This document shows positions 7,941 through 17,912 of a DNA stretch of 64,000 nucleotides, in pieces. Where the stretch lies: the NCBI RefSeq assembly GCF_003111605.1, contig NZ_MZGU01000004.1, positions 62,001 to 126,000 on the forward strand, written 5' to 3'. The first letter of the stretch is position 1, and each line of letters starts with the position of its first letter. A program made the translations under genes and the position numbers. The notes beneath the pieces were generated by a model that saw nothing but the letters and a program-made list of their open reading frames with translations, was not told where the DNA came from and did not search any database. This DNA is from Methanobrevibacter woesei (GTDB lineage: Archaea; Methanobacteriota; Methanobacteria; Methanobacteriales; Methanobacteriaceae).

Positions 7941-8735
7941 ATGGTAAGAAAAAGTCAAGAATGGCCTGATGAAGGAGAACTTATTGTAGGTACTGTTTAT
8001 AAAGTTCTTAATTATGGGGCTTTCGCTAAACTAGAAGAATACCATGGAAAAGAAGCTTTTATTCATATTTCAGAAGTATCTTCTGGTTGGGTTAAAAATA
8101 TTAGGGATCACGTAAGAGAAAATCAAAAGATTGTCTGTCGTGTTCTAAGAGTTAACCCAAAGAAAGGTCATGTTGATGCTTCATTGAAAAGAATCAGAGA
8201 GGATCAAAGAACCAAAAAAATCCAGCAATGGAAAATTGAACAAAAAGCTGAAAAATTCTTAGAATTAGTCGCCAAATCCTTAGATAAGACTCTTGATGCA
8301 GCTTACGATGAAGTTGGTTACGAGCTCATGGATAAATTTGGAGATATTTATGGTGCTTTTGAAATTGCTGCTGAAGAAGGTGTAGATTCTCTTTTAAATG
8401 AGGATATTAATGAAGAATGGGCTGAAGCTATTACTAAAGTAGCTAAAAAGAATATTACTCCTCCAGAAGTTCATATTAGTGGATATGTGGATATTGAGAC
8501 TTTTGTTCCTAATGGAGTGGAAGTTATTATTGAAGCTCTTAAAGCTGCTGAAGACAATGGTGATGATGAAGAGGAAATCAAAGTACAATGTGTTGGTGCT
8601 CCTAGATATAGAATCACTGTTAAATCTACTGATTATCGTTTAGCAGAAAAAGCTTTAAAGAATGCTGCTGAAAGATGTATCGCTATTGTTGAGCAATCTG
8701 AAGGTAATGGTTCATTTTTAAGAGAATTAGAATAA
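7941..8735 (+). CDS. eif2a: Translation initiation factor 2, alpha subunit
   Basis: A 264-residue protein: an N-terminal S1 RNA-binding domain (residues about 9-85, with [20 protein letters not shown] and [13 protein letters not shown]), a helical middle domain (86-172) and a C-terminal alpha/beta domain. aIF2-alpha with beta and gamma brings initiator tRNA to the small ribosomal subunit. ATG behind GGTGATTAG. It is the third gene of the L44e operon, and its tRNA partner, initiator tRNA-Met, is also in this window at 20029. Confidence 0.96.
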   Translation: MVRKSQEWPDEGELIVGTVYKVLNYGAFAKLEEYHGKEAFIHISEVSSGWVKNIRDHVRENQKIVCRVLRVNPKKGHVDASLKRIREDQRTKKIQQWKIEQKAEKFLELVAKSLDKTLDAAYDEVGYELMDKFGDIYGAFEIAAEEGVDSLLNEDINEEWAEAITKVAKKNITPPEVHISGYVDIETFVPNGVEVIIEALKAAEDNGDDEEEIKVQCVGAPRYRITVKSTDYRLAEKALKNAAERCIAIVEQSEGNGSFLRELE

Positions 8736-8760
8736 TTCTTTAATGTTTATGGTGTTCTTT

Positions 8761-8928
8761 ATGAAAATGAAAATGAAGAGATGTAATGACTGCATGATAT
8801 ATACATTAAAAGATGAATGTCCAAATTGTGGGGCTTCAGTTAATGTAATTTACCCTCCTAAGTTTTCAATTGATGATAAATATGGTAAGTATCGCCGTAT
8901 TCTAAAAAAAGAAGCCATGAACAAATAA
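8761..8928 (+). CDS. nop10: H/ACA RNP protein Nop10
   Basis: A 55-residue protein with a zinc ribbon (CNDC and CPNC) followed by [20 protein letters not shown], the Nop10 signature. It is a core protein of H/ACA guide RNPs that make pseudouridine with Cbf5, Gar1 and L7Ae. Among several in-frame ATGs, the one at 8761 is chosen since GGTG lies 5-8 nt before it; an ATG at 8743 would place that site inside the gene. It is 25 nt downstream of aIF2-alpha, in the same operon. Confidence 0.95.
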   Translation: MKMKMKRCNDCMIYTLKDECPNCGASVNVIYPPKFSIDDKYGKYRRILKKEAMNK

Positions 8929-8944
8929 TTATTGGAGTATTGAT

Positions 8945-9718
8945 ATGAATCCTACAGAGATTAATATTTTAGAAGAAGTTGAATTAGATAATCCTATATT
9001 TATTGAGGCGCTTCCAGGTATTGGACATGTAGGTAAATTAGCTGCTGACCACATGATTGATGAGTTAGAAGCTACAAAATTTGCTGAAATATATTCATAT
9101 TATTATCCTCCTCAAGTTTTCATTGGTGAGGATGGAATTATCAAAAACATGATTAATGAATTATATTATCTTAAAGATATTGGTGAAGATAATATTGACC
9201 TTATTATTCTTGTTGGAAATACACAAGGGTTATCTCCTGAAGGACAATTTGAATTATGCTCTGAAACTCTTGAATTTGTAAAAGGTTATGGAGTTTCTAA
9301 AATTTTTACTTTAGGTGGAATGGCAACTGGTCAGCAAACTAGTGAAAATCCTAAAGTTTATGGTGCAGCTACTTGTGAAGAAAATATTGAATCACTTAAA
9401 GAAGCGGAAATTGAAATCAGATCCAATGATGGAGGTATTGTTGGAGCTTCTGGTTTATTTTTAGGCTTAGGTATGCGTCAGGGAATTCATGGGTCCTGTT
9501 TAATGGGTGAAACTCCTGGTTTCTTTATTGATGCTGAAGCAGCTAGAGCTATTCTTGAGAAATTAGCTATTCTTTTAAATATTGAAGTTAACACTGATAA
9601 ATTAGAAGAAAGAGCTGAAGAAACAAGAGAAATGTTAATTAAAGCTCAACAAATGGAACAAGATATTCTTAATAAAGCTGCTGGTAATGATAGAGATGAT
9701 TTAAGATATATTGGATAA
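8945..9718 (+). CDS. PAC2-family proteasome assembly chaperone-like protein
   Basis: A 257-residue protein with [18 protein letters not shown] near the start, [19 protein letters not shown] in the middle and [15 protein letters not shown] later, as in the archaeal PAC2 family. These proteins are related to eukaryotic proteasome assembly chaperone 2; the archaeal members are taken to help build the proteasome, but direct proof is thin. It ends the L44e operon, 16 nt after Nop10, and has a charged helical C-terminus. Confidence 0.85.
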   Translation: MNPTEINILEEVELDNPIFIEALPGIGHVGKLAADHMIDELEATKFAEIYSYYYPPQVFIGEDGIIKNMINELYYLKDIGEDNIDLIILVGNTQGLSPEGQFELCSETLEFVKGYGVSKIFTLGGMATGQQTSENPKVYGAATCEENIESLKEAEIEIRSNDGGIVGASGLFLGLGMRQGIHGSCLMGETPGFFIDAEAARAILEKLAILLNIEVNTDKLEERAEETREMLIKAQQMEQDILNKAAGNDRDDLRYIG

Positions 9719-9784
9719 TTTCCAATATTTTTTTTAACTTTTTTTTGTAAAATTTAATATATTAAATTAATCTAACATTTAGTC

Positions 9785-10972
9785 ATGTTAGTTAATGCAG
9801 ATTTTCATGTTCATAGCTGTTTTTCAATGGCTTCCTCTAAGGACATGTTAATAAAAAATATGGCTCCTAAATCAAAATTAAAAGGACTACAACTTTTAGG
9901 TACTGGGGATGCATTTCATCCAGGTTGGTTGGATATTATTGAGGAGTCAACTACTTATTCTGGAGATGGGATTTATTCTTATGATAATATGGATTTTGTT
10001 TTAACTACTGAAGTTGAAGGTAAAAGTAGAATTCATCATTTAATTATTATTCCAGATATGGATATTGCTCGTGAACTTTCAGATAGACTTGTTTCTAAAA
10101 ATAAGACATCTGATGGTAGACCAAGAACTAAATATTCTGGTGCTGAATTATTAGAATTAGTTAAAGAATATGACTGTTTGATTGGCCCTGCACATGCTTT
10201 TACTCCATGGACTGGAATGTATAAATCTTATAATAGTATTTATGACTGTTATGGAACTGCTCCTGATTTTGTTGAGTTAGGCTTATCTGCAGATACATTT
10301 ATGGCAGATACTGTAGCTGAACTTAAGGATTTTCCATTTTTGTCTAATTCTGATGCTCATTCTCCATGGCCTCATAGATTAGGTAGGGAGTTTAATCAAA
10401 TAGAGCTTGAAGATATTTCATTTTCATCAATTAAAAAGGCAATTAAAAACAAGGATATTGTAAAGAATTATGGGCTTGTTCCAAATTTGGGAAAATATCA
10501 TATGACTGCATGTACTAAATGCTATAAATTAATTGATCCTAACATAGCTAAAGAAAATAATATGAAATGTAGCTGTGGAGGAACAATTAAAAAAGGGGTT
10601 GATTTTAGAATCTCTGAGATAGCAGATTATAACGAACCTCATCATCCAAGTTTCAGGCCAGATTATATTCATTTAATGCCTTTAGCCGAATTAATATCCA
10701 CAGTTTATGATAAAGGAGTCACAACTAAAACAGTACAGGGAAAATGGCAAAATTTAATTGATACATTAGGTACTGAAATTGATATCTTAATCAATGTAGA
10801 TATTGATGATATTAAAAAAATAGATTCTTTAATAGCTAGTGGAATTGAAGGATTTAGAAATAAAACTCTTAATATTACTCCTGGTGGTGGAGGTAAATAT
10901 GGTGAAATCTCTTTTGATAAAAAAATTAAGGAGAGAAAGGTAGCTAAAAGAACTACCTTGGACAATTTTTAA
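9785..10972 (+). CDS. PHP-domain nuclease of the endonuclease Q type
   Basis: A 395-residue protein. The N-terminus ADFHVHSCFSMASS holds the HXH of PHP metal-dependent phosphoesterases; later metal ligands are seen in GPAHAFTPWTG and SNSDAHSPWPHR. A zinc finger with CTKCYKL and MKCSCGG lies near residues 243-263. This arrangement matches endonuclease Q (EndoQ), which nicks DNA 5' to deaminated bases (uracil, hypoxanthine) in Thermococcales and some methanogens. Repair of deaminated DNA is the likely role. No clear ribosome-binding site precedes the ATG; a TATA-like stretch some 25 nt upstream suggests a leaderless mRNA. Confidence 0.75.
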   Translation: MLVNADFHVHSCFSMASSKDMLIKNMAPKSKLKGLQLLGTGDAFHPGWLDIIEESTTYSGDGIYSYDNMDFVLTTEVEGKSRIHHLIIIPDMDIARELSDRLVSKNKTSDGRPRTKYSGAELLELVKEYDCLIGPAHAFTPWTGMYKSYNSIYDCYGTAPDFVELGLSADTFMADTVAELKDFPFLSNSDAHSPWPHRLGREFNQIELEDISFSSIKKAIKNKDIVKNYGLVPNLGKYHMTACTKCYKLIDPNIAKENNMKCSCGGTIKKGVDFRISEIADYNEPHHPSFRPDYIHLMPLAELISTVYDKGVTTKTVQGKWQNLIDTLGTEIDILINVDIDDIKKIDSLIASGIEGFRNKTLNITPGGGGKYGEISFDKKIKERKVAKRTTLDNF

Positions 10973-10989
10973 TTTGTTTAAATAATTCT

Positions 10990-12945
10990 TTATTTTGCAA
11001 GAAGAAGAGAATTTCCAACTACAATTAAAGTAATTCCCATATCTCCAATTAATGTTGCTTCCCATAAGTTAATGTATCCAGCTACTCCTAAAATCATAAG
11101 GATTACTTTTATTGTTAAACAGAAAGCTACATTGAATTTAATTTTACTCATTGTTCTTTTTGCTAAATCAAGAAGTAAAGTAAGTTTAGATAATTTATCT
11201 TCAAGAAGAACAATATCTCCAGTTTCAATTGCAACATCTGCACCATCAAGACCCATTGCTATTCCAACATTGGCTCTTGCAAGTGATGGAGTGTCATTTA
11301 CACCATCACCAACCATTGCAACATCTTTGTAATGTTCTACGGACTGATTTACAATATTTACTTTGTCTTCAGGAAGCAAATTGGCATGGTAATTGGTTAA
11401 ACCAAGTTCTTCTGCTACTGATTTAGCGGTTTCCTCATTATCTCCTGTAATCATGGTTGTTTCAATTCCAAGAGAGTTAATTTTAGCTATTGTTGATTTA
11501 CTTTCTTGTCTGATTTTATCTTTAAGGGTAATTATCCCAAGAATTTCTTCTTCAGTTCCAATAATTACAGTGGTGTTCATTTTTTTATTATCTATTTTGA
11601 TTTCTTGATTAGGGAAAAGAGTTTCTTTACCTACAAAGTAAGTAATATTGTTTATTTCTCCTTTAAGACCTTTTCCAGCTATTGATGCAAAGTTATCTAC
11701 ATCTAATAAAGGTAAATTATTATCTTTTTGATATCTGTTAAATGAATTTGCAATTGGGTGTTTTGATTTTGATTCAATAGAACATGCAATTTGCATTATA
11801 TCTACGTTGTCTTTTAAAGTTTTAACTTCAGCTATTTCAAGTTTACCTTCAGTTAAAGTTCCAGTTTTATCAAAAAGAATTTCTTTGATTCTAGATAATT
11901 CTTCAACATATTCTCCTCCTTTAATAATTATTCCATTTTTAGTTCCTTTTGTAATAGCTGAAACAATGGAAACAGGAGTTGAAATTACTAGGGCACATGG
12001 GCATGCAATTACTAAAAGTGTTAATGCTCTATATGTCCAGTCTGCAATAGATCCTTCAATAAAGAATGGTGGTAGAATTGCTACAAGTAGAGCTAGGACC
12101 ACAACAATTGGGGTGTAGATTTCAGCAAATCTATCTATGAATACATCTATTTTAGCTTTATTTTCTTCTGAATTTTTAATCAAATCAATAATTTTTGCAA
12201 ATATGGTGTCATCAGGGTTTTTATTCACTTCTATTTCGATATAACCTTCTTCATTAATAGTGGAAGCATAAACTTCATCTCCAACAGTTTTACTAACGGC
12301 TAAACTTTCACCAGTAATTGAAGCCTGGTTTACAGAGGTTATTCCTTTAGATATTATTCCATCAACTGGAATTTTATCTCCAGGTTTTACAATTACAATA
12401 TCTCCTATTTTAACATCTTTTACTGCTTTTTCATGTTCGTGATCGTCATGTTTTACAAGAGCTGTGTCAGGTGTCATTTTTACAAGTTTTACAAGAGAAC
12501 TTTTTGACTTATTTAATGAGTAATGTTCAAGGTATTCTCCAAGATAGAATAAAACCATTAATAGTGCACCTTCTCCTCCAGATCCTAATAAAAATGCACC
12601 AATGGTAGCTATTGTAATTAAAAGTTCAATTTTTACTTTTTTATGAGTTAATTCTATTATCCCATGTTTCATTATGTCATGACCCACATAAACTGCACCA
12701 ACTAAGAATATTAGCTGGCTAACAATCATAGGGGCAAGACTTAGTAATTCTATAACATGTCCAATAGCTAGTACTGCAATACCAATTGCAAAAATAGCTA
12801 GTGGTTTTTTGGATTGTTCAACATCCTCATCGATGTTTTCTAATAAATCTGCTTCACAGGCACATCCTGGACCATGTTCATGATGGTCATGATTACATGT
12901 ATCATCGTGGTGGTGATGGTGTGATTCTTTTTCGCTAATTTGCAT
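10990..12945 (-). CDS. Heavy-metal P1B-type ATPase (Zn/Cd efflux)
   Basis: A 651-residue membrane pump. The cytoplasmic N-terminus is a metal-binding tail with His clusters (residues 9-13 and 18-24) and Cys 28/30 in place of a folded HMA domain. Then follow paired helices, TGES at 211-214, the ion-binding CPC at 315-317, the phosphorylation site D359 in DKTGTLTEG, the SKHPIA motif and GDGVNDTPSLA. CPC with a His-rich tail and an ArsR partner points to export of Zn, Cd or Co. The gene overlaps the ArsR regulator by 11 nt, forming a metal-resistance operon. Confidence 0.92.
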   Translation of the reverse strand: MQISEKESHHHHHDDTCNHDHHEHGPGCACEADLLENIDEDVEQSKKPLAIFAIGIAVLAIGHVIELLSLAPMIVSQLIFLVGAVYVGHDIMKHGIIELTHKKVKIELLITIATIGAFLLGSGGEGALLMVLFYLGEYLEHYSLNKSKSSLVKLVKMTPDTALVKHDDHEHEKAVKDVKIGDIVIVKPGDKIPVDGIISKGITSVNQASITGESLAVSKTVGDEVYASTINEEGYIEIEVNKNPDDTIFAKIIDLIKNSEENKAKIDVFIDRFAEIYTPIVVVLALLVAILPPFFIEGSIADWTYRALTLLVIACPCALVISTPVSIVSAITKGTKNGIIIKGGEYVEELSRIKEILFDKTGTLTEGKLEIAEVKTLKDNVDIMQIACSIESKSKHPIANSFNRYQKDNNLPLLDVDNFASIAGKGLKGEINNITYFVGKETLFPNQEIKIDNKKMNTTVIIGTEEEILGIITLKDKIRQESKSTIAKINSLGIETTMITGDNEETAKSVAEELGLTNYHANLLPEDKVNIVNQSVEHYKDVAMVGDGVNDTPSLARANVGIAMGLDGADVAIETGDIVLLEDKLSKLTLLLDLAKRTMSKIKFNVAFCLTIKVILMILGVAGYINLWEATLIGDMGITLIVVGNSLLLAK

Positions 12946-13285
12946 TTTTTTCGCCTTTTTTAATTAATTTGGTGATTTCTTCATCAACTAATGAGTAAAA
13001 TATTTGTTTATTTTCTTTCCTGAATTTTACGAGATTTTTATTTCTTAAGTGTCTTAATTGGTGTGATACACTTGATTGACTCATATCTAATAGCAGTGAT
13101 AGTTCACAAACACACAATTCTGAATGTTGAAGTGCTAAAAGAATTCTTATCCTGTTAACATCTCCTAAAATTTTAAATAATTCGCATGTCTTTTGAAGTG
13201 TTTCCTCACTAAGCATGTTTTTAGATATTTCATTAACCAGATCAGTTCTCACACTTTTAATTTCACAAATATCTTTTGAACTCAT
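12935..13285 (-). CDS. ArsR/SmtB-family metal-sensing repressor
   Basis: A 116-residue winged-helix protein: LGDVNRIRILLALQHSELCVC, then SQSSVSHQLRHLRNKNLV as recognition helix and FRKENKQIFYSLV as wing. C58 and C60 (CVC motif in helix alpha-3) mark a Cd/Pb/Zn-type sensor site. On metal binding it should leave the DNA and free transcription of the ATPase downstream. Its ATG lies inside a TGAACA-type operator and there is no ribosome-binding site, so the mRNA is probably leaderless. Confidence 0.9.
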   Translation of the reverse strand: MSSKDICEIKSVRTDLVNEISKNMLSEETLQKTCELFKILGDVNRIRILLALQHSELCVCELSLLLDMSQSSVSHQLRHLRNKNLVKFRKENKQIFYSLVDEEITKLIKKGEKNAN

Positions 13286-13316
13286 ATGAACATATATTCA
13301 TATGAACATATTTAAA
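13283..13316 (-). promoter_or_regulatory. ArsR/SmtB operator and TATA box, overlapping the start codon
   Basis: CATATGAACATATATTCATATG (13283-13304, nearly palindromic, arms ATATGAA/TTCATAT) is the SmtB/CzrA-type operator. A second TGAACATA half-site follows at 13303-13310. On the minus strand the TATA box TTTAAATA (13309-13316) is centred 27-28 nt before the A of the arsR start, so transcription should start at the ATG itself. Repressor bound here would cover both the transcription start and the start codon. Confidence 0.75.
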
Positions 13317-13380
13317 TGTTTCTATTTTTTTTATAAAATTAGCTATTGATTGAAAAATTATTTAATAAAAATAGTTAAAG

Positions 13381-13454
13381 CGGACTTGGAGGGATTTGAA
13401 CCCTCGATCTTAAGATTAGGAGTCTTACGCCCTTCCAGACTAGGCTACAAGCCC
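13381..13454 (-). tRNA. tRNA-Arg (anticodon CCT)
   Basis: A 74-nt cloverleaf: acceptor GGGCTTG/CAAGTCC with discriminator G, anticodon stem TAAGA/TCTTA around loop CTCCTAA, T-loop TTCAAAT. Anticodon CCT reads AGG. No CCA is encoded. The second tRNA-Arg follows upstream on the same strand. Confidence 0.95.
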
Positions 13455-13502
13455 ATTAAATTATTAAGTTTTATAAAAATAATGTTCTAAAAAAAGAGTT
13501 TG

Positions 13503-13587
<85 letters not shown>

Positions 13588-13690
13588 TACAGTTCAGTAC
13601 TATTTAACTTTATATTTTGTAGTATTTATATTTAACTATTTTTCTTATAAAAAAATAAGAATTTGAGAATAAATTAAGATATTCTCTTAA

Positions 13691-14251
13691 TTATCCTCTA
13701 TCTGTCCATCCAGATGAAGCATTAACAGCTACTGTATCAACAGGGTCGCCGGCTGCATTATAAACTGGCACATAATAAAAATTAGTTGCATTATCGTATG
13801 TAGGTTCTCCTGCATACCATCCAATTACTTTTATTACTCCATTTACGATTTCTTTTGCTTCTTCTGGAGTGATGATAGGTCCTGGACTTGGATTTGGATT
13901 ATAAGGAGGGTTGTCTGAACTTCCGCTTCCTGAGCCTGAACCAGAGCTAGTGCCTGATCCGCTTCCACTTCCGCTTCCTGAGCCTGAACCAGAGCTAGTG
14001 CCTGATCCGCTTCCACTTCCACTTCCGGATCCTGAACTTGCACTAGTTCCACTTCCTCTTAAAAGACTGTTTAATGTTAAATTAGTTGTGTTATTTCCAT
14101 GTCCGGTTCCACTTCCTGAGTCACCACCAGAGTCTACTCCAGCGAGATTGGAAAATGTTGCATCGTTTCCATTTATAAGACCGTAAGCTGCAACTGCTGC
14201 TGCAACACATAATACTATAATTATAGATATGATCATGTTTGATTTTTCCAA
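13691..14251 (-). CDS. Gly/Ser-repeat surface protein with PepSY-like C-terminus
   Basis: A 186-residue protein. Residues 7-25 form one membrane helix or signal anchor (MIISIIIVLCVAAAVAAYG). Then comes a low-complexity linker of about 50 Ser-Gly repeats (residues 64-112), coded by exact 48-bp tandem repeats, and a Pro-rich hinge. The C-terminal 60 residues (ITPEEAKEIVNGVIKVIGWY, then FYYVPVYNAAGDPVDTVAVN) look like one PepSY-type domain, as found in secreted proteins. It is probably held at the outer face of the membrane, with the linker spanning the pseudomurein wall. Ligand or role unknown. Confidence 0.7.
   Translation of the reverse strand: MEKSNMIISIIIVLCVAAAVAAYGLINGNDATFSNLAGVDSGGDSGSGTGHGNNTTNLTLNSLLRGSGTSASSGSGSGSGSGSGTSSGSGSGSGSGSGSGTSSGSGSGSGSSDNPPYNPNPSPGPIITPEEAKEIVNGVIKVIGWYAGEPTYDNATNFYYVPVYNAAGDPVDTVAVNASSGWTDRG
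13921..14016. repeat. Two identical 48-bp tandem repeats
   Basis: 13921-13968 and 13969-14016 are identical, with degenerate copies on the right. Each codes 16 residues of the Ser-Gly linker (Thr-Ser-Ser between SG pairs). Perfect identity suggests recent duplication; copy number should vary between strains. Confidence 0.9.
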
Positions 14252-14465
14252 TTTCTCACCTCCAATATGAGATTAAATAATGAATTAAAGTATGTCTATA
14301 TTTATGTATATTGAACTACTTAAATTTTTACAATCTGAAAATCATATATGTTATTTTTGCATTACTATATAAATCTTTCGATTTATTCTAAAACCTACTT
14401 TTAATAATTAACTTTATATTAATATATTAAATGTTAGTTTCTAATTTAGAATTGAGGTGACACAT

Positions 14466-15683
14466 TTGAAAGACAGAATAGTTATATCTCCTACTTCTCG
14501 TCAAGAAGGTCATGCCGAATTAGTCATGGATGTTGACGATGAGGGGATAGTTACAAAAGGAAGGTATTTGAGTATTACTCCTGTTAGGGGTTTAGAAAAG
14601 ATGGTTCTTAACAAAAGTCCTGAAACTGCACCTGTTTTGTGCCAAAGGATTTGTGGTGTCTGCCCAATACCACATACATTAGCTTCTGTTGAAGCTGTTG
14701 ACAGTTCTTTAGGTATTGAAATTCCTAAAGCAGCTAGACTTTTAAGAGAAGCTACTTTAGCTGCTCATAATATTAACAGTGCTGCAATTCACCACTTTTT
14801 AGTTGCACCAGATATTGTTCCAGATGATCAATTTGCAACTGCAGTAAAAAGTGTATCTACAATAAGAAAAACAGTACAATATGTTGTAGATATGATTGCT
14901 GGTGAAGGTATTCACCCTGCAGATATTAGAGTTGGTGGAATGGCAAGGAACATTTCTCCACTTGCTAAAGATAAATTAGTCACAAGAATGACTGATCTTA
15001 AAGAAACACTTGAAGCTCATGTTGAATTAATTAAAAACTTTGTTCTTGAAGCTGGACTTCCTAAAGATTTAGGTGTTGTTGATGCACCTGTTTTAGCAAG
15101 TAGTGGTGCATATGGGGACAACGACTGGTTTGACTTAGATAAATTCTCTGAAGTTTTACCTGAAGCATGGTATGATGACTCAGACATTGGTAAAAAAGCA
15201 TGTACTACCATACCATTATGGGATGGTAAAAATGTTGAAACTGGTCCTAGAGCTAGAATGGAAAAATTCCATGGATTTAAAGGCAAAGGTGTAATTGCTC
15301 AACACGTTGCTAGAGCAGATGAAATGTTAGTTAATTATCAATTATGTCTTGATGCTCTTGATGAATTAGATACTTCTGCTTCTGCTAGAGCAGATTATGA
15401 CCCAAGAGGTACTGGTAAATTAGGTATTGGTGTAATTGAAGGTCCAAGGGGAACTAATGTACACATGTCTAAAATTGAAAATGGTAAAACTCAATTTTAT
15501 TCAGCTATTGTTCCAACTACCTGGAATATACCAACTATGGGTCCTGCAACTGAAGGATTTTCACATGAATTAGCTCCACATGTTATTAGAGCTTACGATC
15601 CATGTTTATCTTGTGCTACTCACGTAATGGTTGTAAATGACGAAGATAAAAGTGTAATTAAAAACGAAATGGTGAGAATCTAA
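14466..15683 (+). CDS. frhA: F420-reducing hydrogenase, large (alpha) subunit
   Basis: A 405-residue NiFe-hydrogenase large subunit. The nickel ligands are RICGVC (C63, C66) near the start and DPCLSC (C380, C383) near the end; the tail after H386 is removed by a maturation protease. It splits H2 and passes electrons through FrhG and FrhB to coenzyme F420. I take the TTG at 14466, which gives [16 protein letters not shown] and has GAGGTGA 5 nt upstream; a GTG at 14457 lies inside that binding site. First gene of frhADGB; TATA-like CTTTATATTA near 14411. Confidence 0.96.
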   Translation: MKDRIVISPTSRQEGHAELVMDVDDEGIVTKGRYLSITPVRGLEKMVLNKSPETAPVLCQRICGVCPIPHTLASVEAVDSSLGIEIPKAARLLREATLAAHNINSAAIHHFLVAPDIVPDDQFATAVKSVSTIRKTVQYVVDMIAGEGIHPADIRVGGMARNISPLAKDKLVTRMTDLKETLEAHVELIKNFVLEAGLPKDLGVVDAPVLASSGAYGDNDWFDLDKFSEVLPEAWYDDSDIGKKACTTIPLWDGKNVETGPRARMEKFHGFKGKGVIAQHVARADEMLVNYQLCLDALDELDTSASARADYDPRGTGKLGIGVIEGPRGTNVHMSKIENGKTQFYSAIVPTTWNIPTMGPATEGFSHELAPHVIRAYDPCLSCATHVMVVNDEDKSVIKNEMVRI

Positions 15684-15702
15684 GTCAAGGAGATGAAATA
15701 AT

Positions 15703-16176
15703 ATGCCGTATCATGCAGAGACAATAGTAGTTGGATGTGGAAATATTCTATTCAAAGATGATGGATTTGGACCTATGGTCATTCATAAATTAGAAGAATA
15801 TTTCGAAGATAAAGAAATGCCTGACGAAACCATGTTTATTGATGCTGGAACCGGAGCAACACATTTTATATTTTCTCTTCCTGATGAATATTGGAAAAAA
15901 GTGATAGTAGTTGATGTTGTGGAGTTTGATGCTGAACCTGGAACTGTAAAAATATTCTCCCCTTATGACATGCCAAAAGGTAAATATGAAAATGCACACA
16001 CTTGGCCTGTTGAAGAGCCACTTCATGAGTTGGCAAAATCTTGTGAAGTTGTTATTGTTGGTTGTAAACCAGAAGAAATCTCTTCACCAGATGTTGTAAT
16101 GGGATTATCTGACTCTGTTGAAGCGGCGATTCCTAAAGCTATAGATATCATTTTAAAGGAAATTGGGGTATTATAA
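15703..16176 (+). CDS. frhD: F420-reducing hydrogenase maturation protease
   Basis: A 157-residue member of the HyaD/HycI protease family: [16 protein letters not shown] at the N-terminus contains the nickel-binding Asp/Glu region, and the ending [14 protein letters not shown] is typical. It cuts the C-terminal tail of FrhA after nickel insertion. It lies between frhA and frhG, and its stop TAA shares its last A with the frhG ATG. Confidence 0.94.
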   Translation: MPYHAETIVVGCGNILFKDDGFGPMVIHKLEEYFEDKEMPDETMFIDAGTGATHFIFSLPDEYWKKVIVVDVVEFDAEPGTVKIFSPYDMPKGKYENAHTWPVEEPLHELAKSCEVVIVGCKPEEISSPDVVMGLSDSVEAAIPKAIDIILKEIGVL

Positions 16177-17009
16177 TGTTTTCAAAATTAAAAAAAGTTT
16201 TTGGCGGATCTGAAGAACCGGTCAAAGAAGAAAAACCACAAGTTCAATCTACTCCTAAAGTTGAAGAAAAAGCACCAGAACCTGCTGCTAAACCTGCTGA
16301 AACCAAAGCAGCTGCTAAACCACGTATAGGTTACATTCACTTAAGTGGATGTACTGGTGATGGAATGTCTTTAACTGAAAATTATGACATTTTAGATGTT
16401 CTTCTTACTGATATGGTTGACATTGTTTATGGTCAAACCTTAGTAGATTTATGGGAAATGCCTGAAATGGACTTATGTTTAGTTGAAGGTTCAGTATGTT
16501 TACAAGATGAACACAGTGTTCATGAATTATTAGAAGCAAGAGAAAAATCCACTTTAATCTGTGCATTTGGTTCTTGTGCAGCTAATGGTTGTTTCACAAC
16601 CTATGCACGTGGTGGACAACAAGCACAACCTAAACATGAATCTTTCTTACCAATTAGCAGTTTAGTAAAAGTAGATTTAGTTCTCCCTGGTTGTCCAGTA
16701 TCTCCTGAAATGATTGCAAAATCTGTTGTTGCTTTAATTGAAGGCGATATGGAATATTTACAACCTGCATTAGACTTAGCTGCTTGTTCAACTGCATGTG
16801 GTTGTGATTTATTAAACAATGTAATCCGTAATGCATTATGTTGTGGTTGTGGAACATGTGGTCTTGCATGTCAAACTAGAGCTATTCAAATGGTTGAAGG
16901 TAGACCAAATATTAACACTGATAGATGTATTAAATGTGGATCTTGTTACACAATGTGTCCAAGGTCTTGGTTACCTGAAAAACAAATTAAGAAAGAAACA
17001 GGACTTTAG
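16176..17009 (+). CDS. frhG: F420-reducing hydrogenase, small (gamma) subunit
   Basis: A 277-residue iron-sulfur subunit. After a Lys/Glu/Pro/Ala-rich N-terminal extension (residues 1-50), the core begins at [16 protein letters not shown] with the proximal-cluster cysteines (also GSCAANGC and PGCPVSPE). A ferredoxin part near the end has [11 protein letters not shown] and [12 protein letters not shown] for two [4Fe-4S] clusters. It carries electrons from FrhA to FrhB. Its ATG overlaps the frhD stop, so translation is coupled. Confidence 0.95.
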   Translation: MFSKLKKVFGGSEEPVKEEKPQVQSTPKVEEKAPEPAAKPAETKAAAKPRIGYIHLSGCTGDGMSLTENYDILDVLLTDMVDIVYGQTLVDLWEMPEMDLCLVEGSVCLQDEHSVHELLEAREKSTLICAFGSCAANGCFTTYARGGQQAQPKHESFLPISSLVKVDLVLPGCPVSPEMIAKSVVALIEGDMEYLQPALDLAACSTACGCDLLNNVIRNALCCGCGTCGLACQTRAIQMVEGRPNINTDRCIKCGSCYTMCPRSWLPEKQIKKETGL

Positions 17010-17020
17010 GGGGATTATTG

Positions 17021-17872
17021 ATGGTATTAGGTACTTACAAAGAAGCACTTTCAGCTAGATCCACTGATAAAAGAATTCAAAAAGTAGCACAAGATGGAGG
17101 TATTGCTTCAGCATTACTTATTTATGCTATTGAAGAAGGTATTATTGAAGGAGCTGTAGTAGCTGGAGATCCTGGAGATGATTGGAAACCTGTTCCACAA
17201 ATAGCAACTACTGCTGATGAAGTACTTGCTGCTGCAGGAACTAAATATTCAATGTCTCCAAATGTATTTGGTATTAAAGAAGCTGCTCGTCAAGCTGGGC
17301 TTGAAAAAATAGGAACTGTTGTTACTCCTTGTCAAATGCAAGGTATTAGAAAAGCTCAAGCATATCCATTTGCTACAAGATTCATTGCTGATAAAATTAA
17401 ATTATTAATTGGTATTTTCTGTATGGAAAACTTCCCAATGGCTTCATTAGACACTTTTGTAGAAGCTAAAATGAATTCTTCATTATCAGATATTGATAAA
17501 ATGGATATTGGAAAAGGAAAATTCTGGATTCATGAAAACGGTGAAGAACAAGGTATTGGTCTTAAAGAAACTCATGGATATGAACAAGCTGCTTGTAACA
17601 TATGTCAAGACTATGTTTGTGAATATGCAGATGTTTCAACTGGATCAGTAGGTTCTCCTGATGGTTGGTCCACTGTTTTAACAAGAACTGATGATGGTTC
17701 TAGTATATTTTCCGCTGCTGTTTCCGCTGGTTTAATTGAAACAAAACCAATGGATGAAGTAAAACCAGGATTACCTTTACTTGAAAAATTAGCTAAAGGT
17801 AAGAAAAACAACGCTAAAAAAGAAATTGAAAGAAGAACTAAGTTAGGTCTTCCGACTGTAACTTACTACTAA
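17021..17872 (+). CDS. frhB: F420-reducing hydrogenase, beta subunit
   Basis: A 283-residue protein starting [20 protein letters not shown], the FAD- and F420-binding subunit that hands hydride to F420. [22 protein letters not shown] and [15 protein letters not shown] are FrhB signatures, and the same fold forms the N-terminal half of the Fsr protein at 1613. Start ATG at 17021 behind GGGGGATT. It ends the frh operon; a T-rich stretch follows, facing the convergent map gene. Confidence 0.95.
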   Translation: MVLGTYKEALSARSTDKRIQKVAQDGGIASALLIYAIEEGIIEGAVVAGDPGDDWKPVPQIATTADEVLAAAGTKYSMSPNVFGIKEAARQAGLEKIGTVVTPCQMQGIRKAQAYPFATRFIADKIKLLIGIFCMENFPMASLDTFVEAKMNSSLSDIDKMDIGKGKFWIHENGEEQGIGLKETHGYEQAACNICQDYVCEYADVSTGSVGSPDGWSTVLTRTDDGSSIFSAAVSAGLIETKPMDEVKPGLPLLEKLAKGKKNNAKKEIERRTKLGLPTVTYY

Positions 17873-17912
17873 TTCTTCTTCTTTTTTTTATTTTTTTTAA
17901 AAAATTAGTTAT

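Noticed and set aside
11072-12118. Several plus-strand frames
   Set aside because: Shadows of the metal ATPase on the minus strand, whose motifs are complete.
13911-14186. Plus-strand frame rich in Pro-Glu-Leu repeats
   Set aside because: It is the exact antisense of the Ser-Gly repeat coding region; repeats of one strand keep all frames open.
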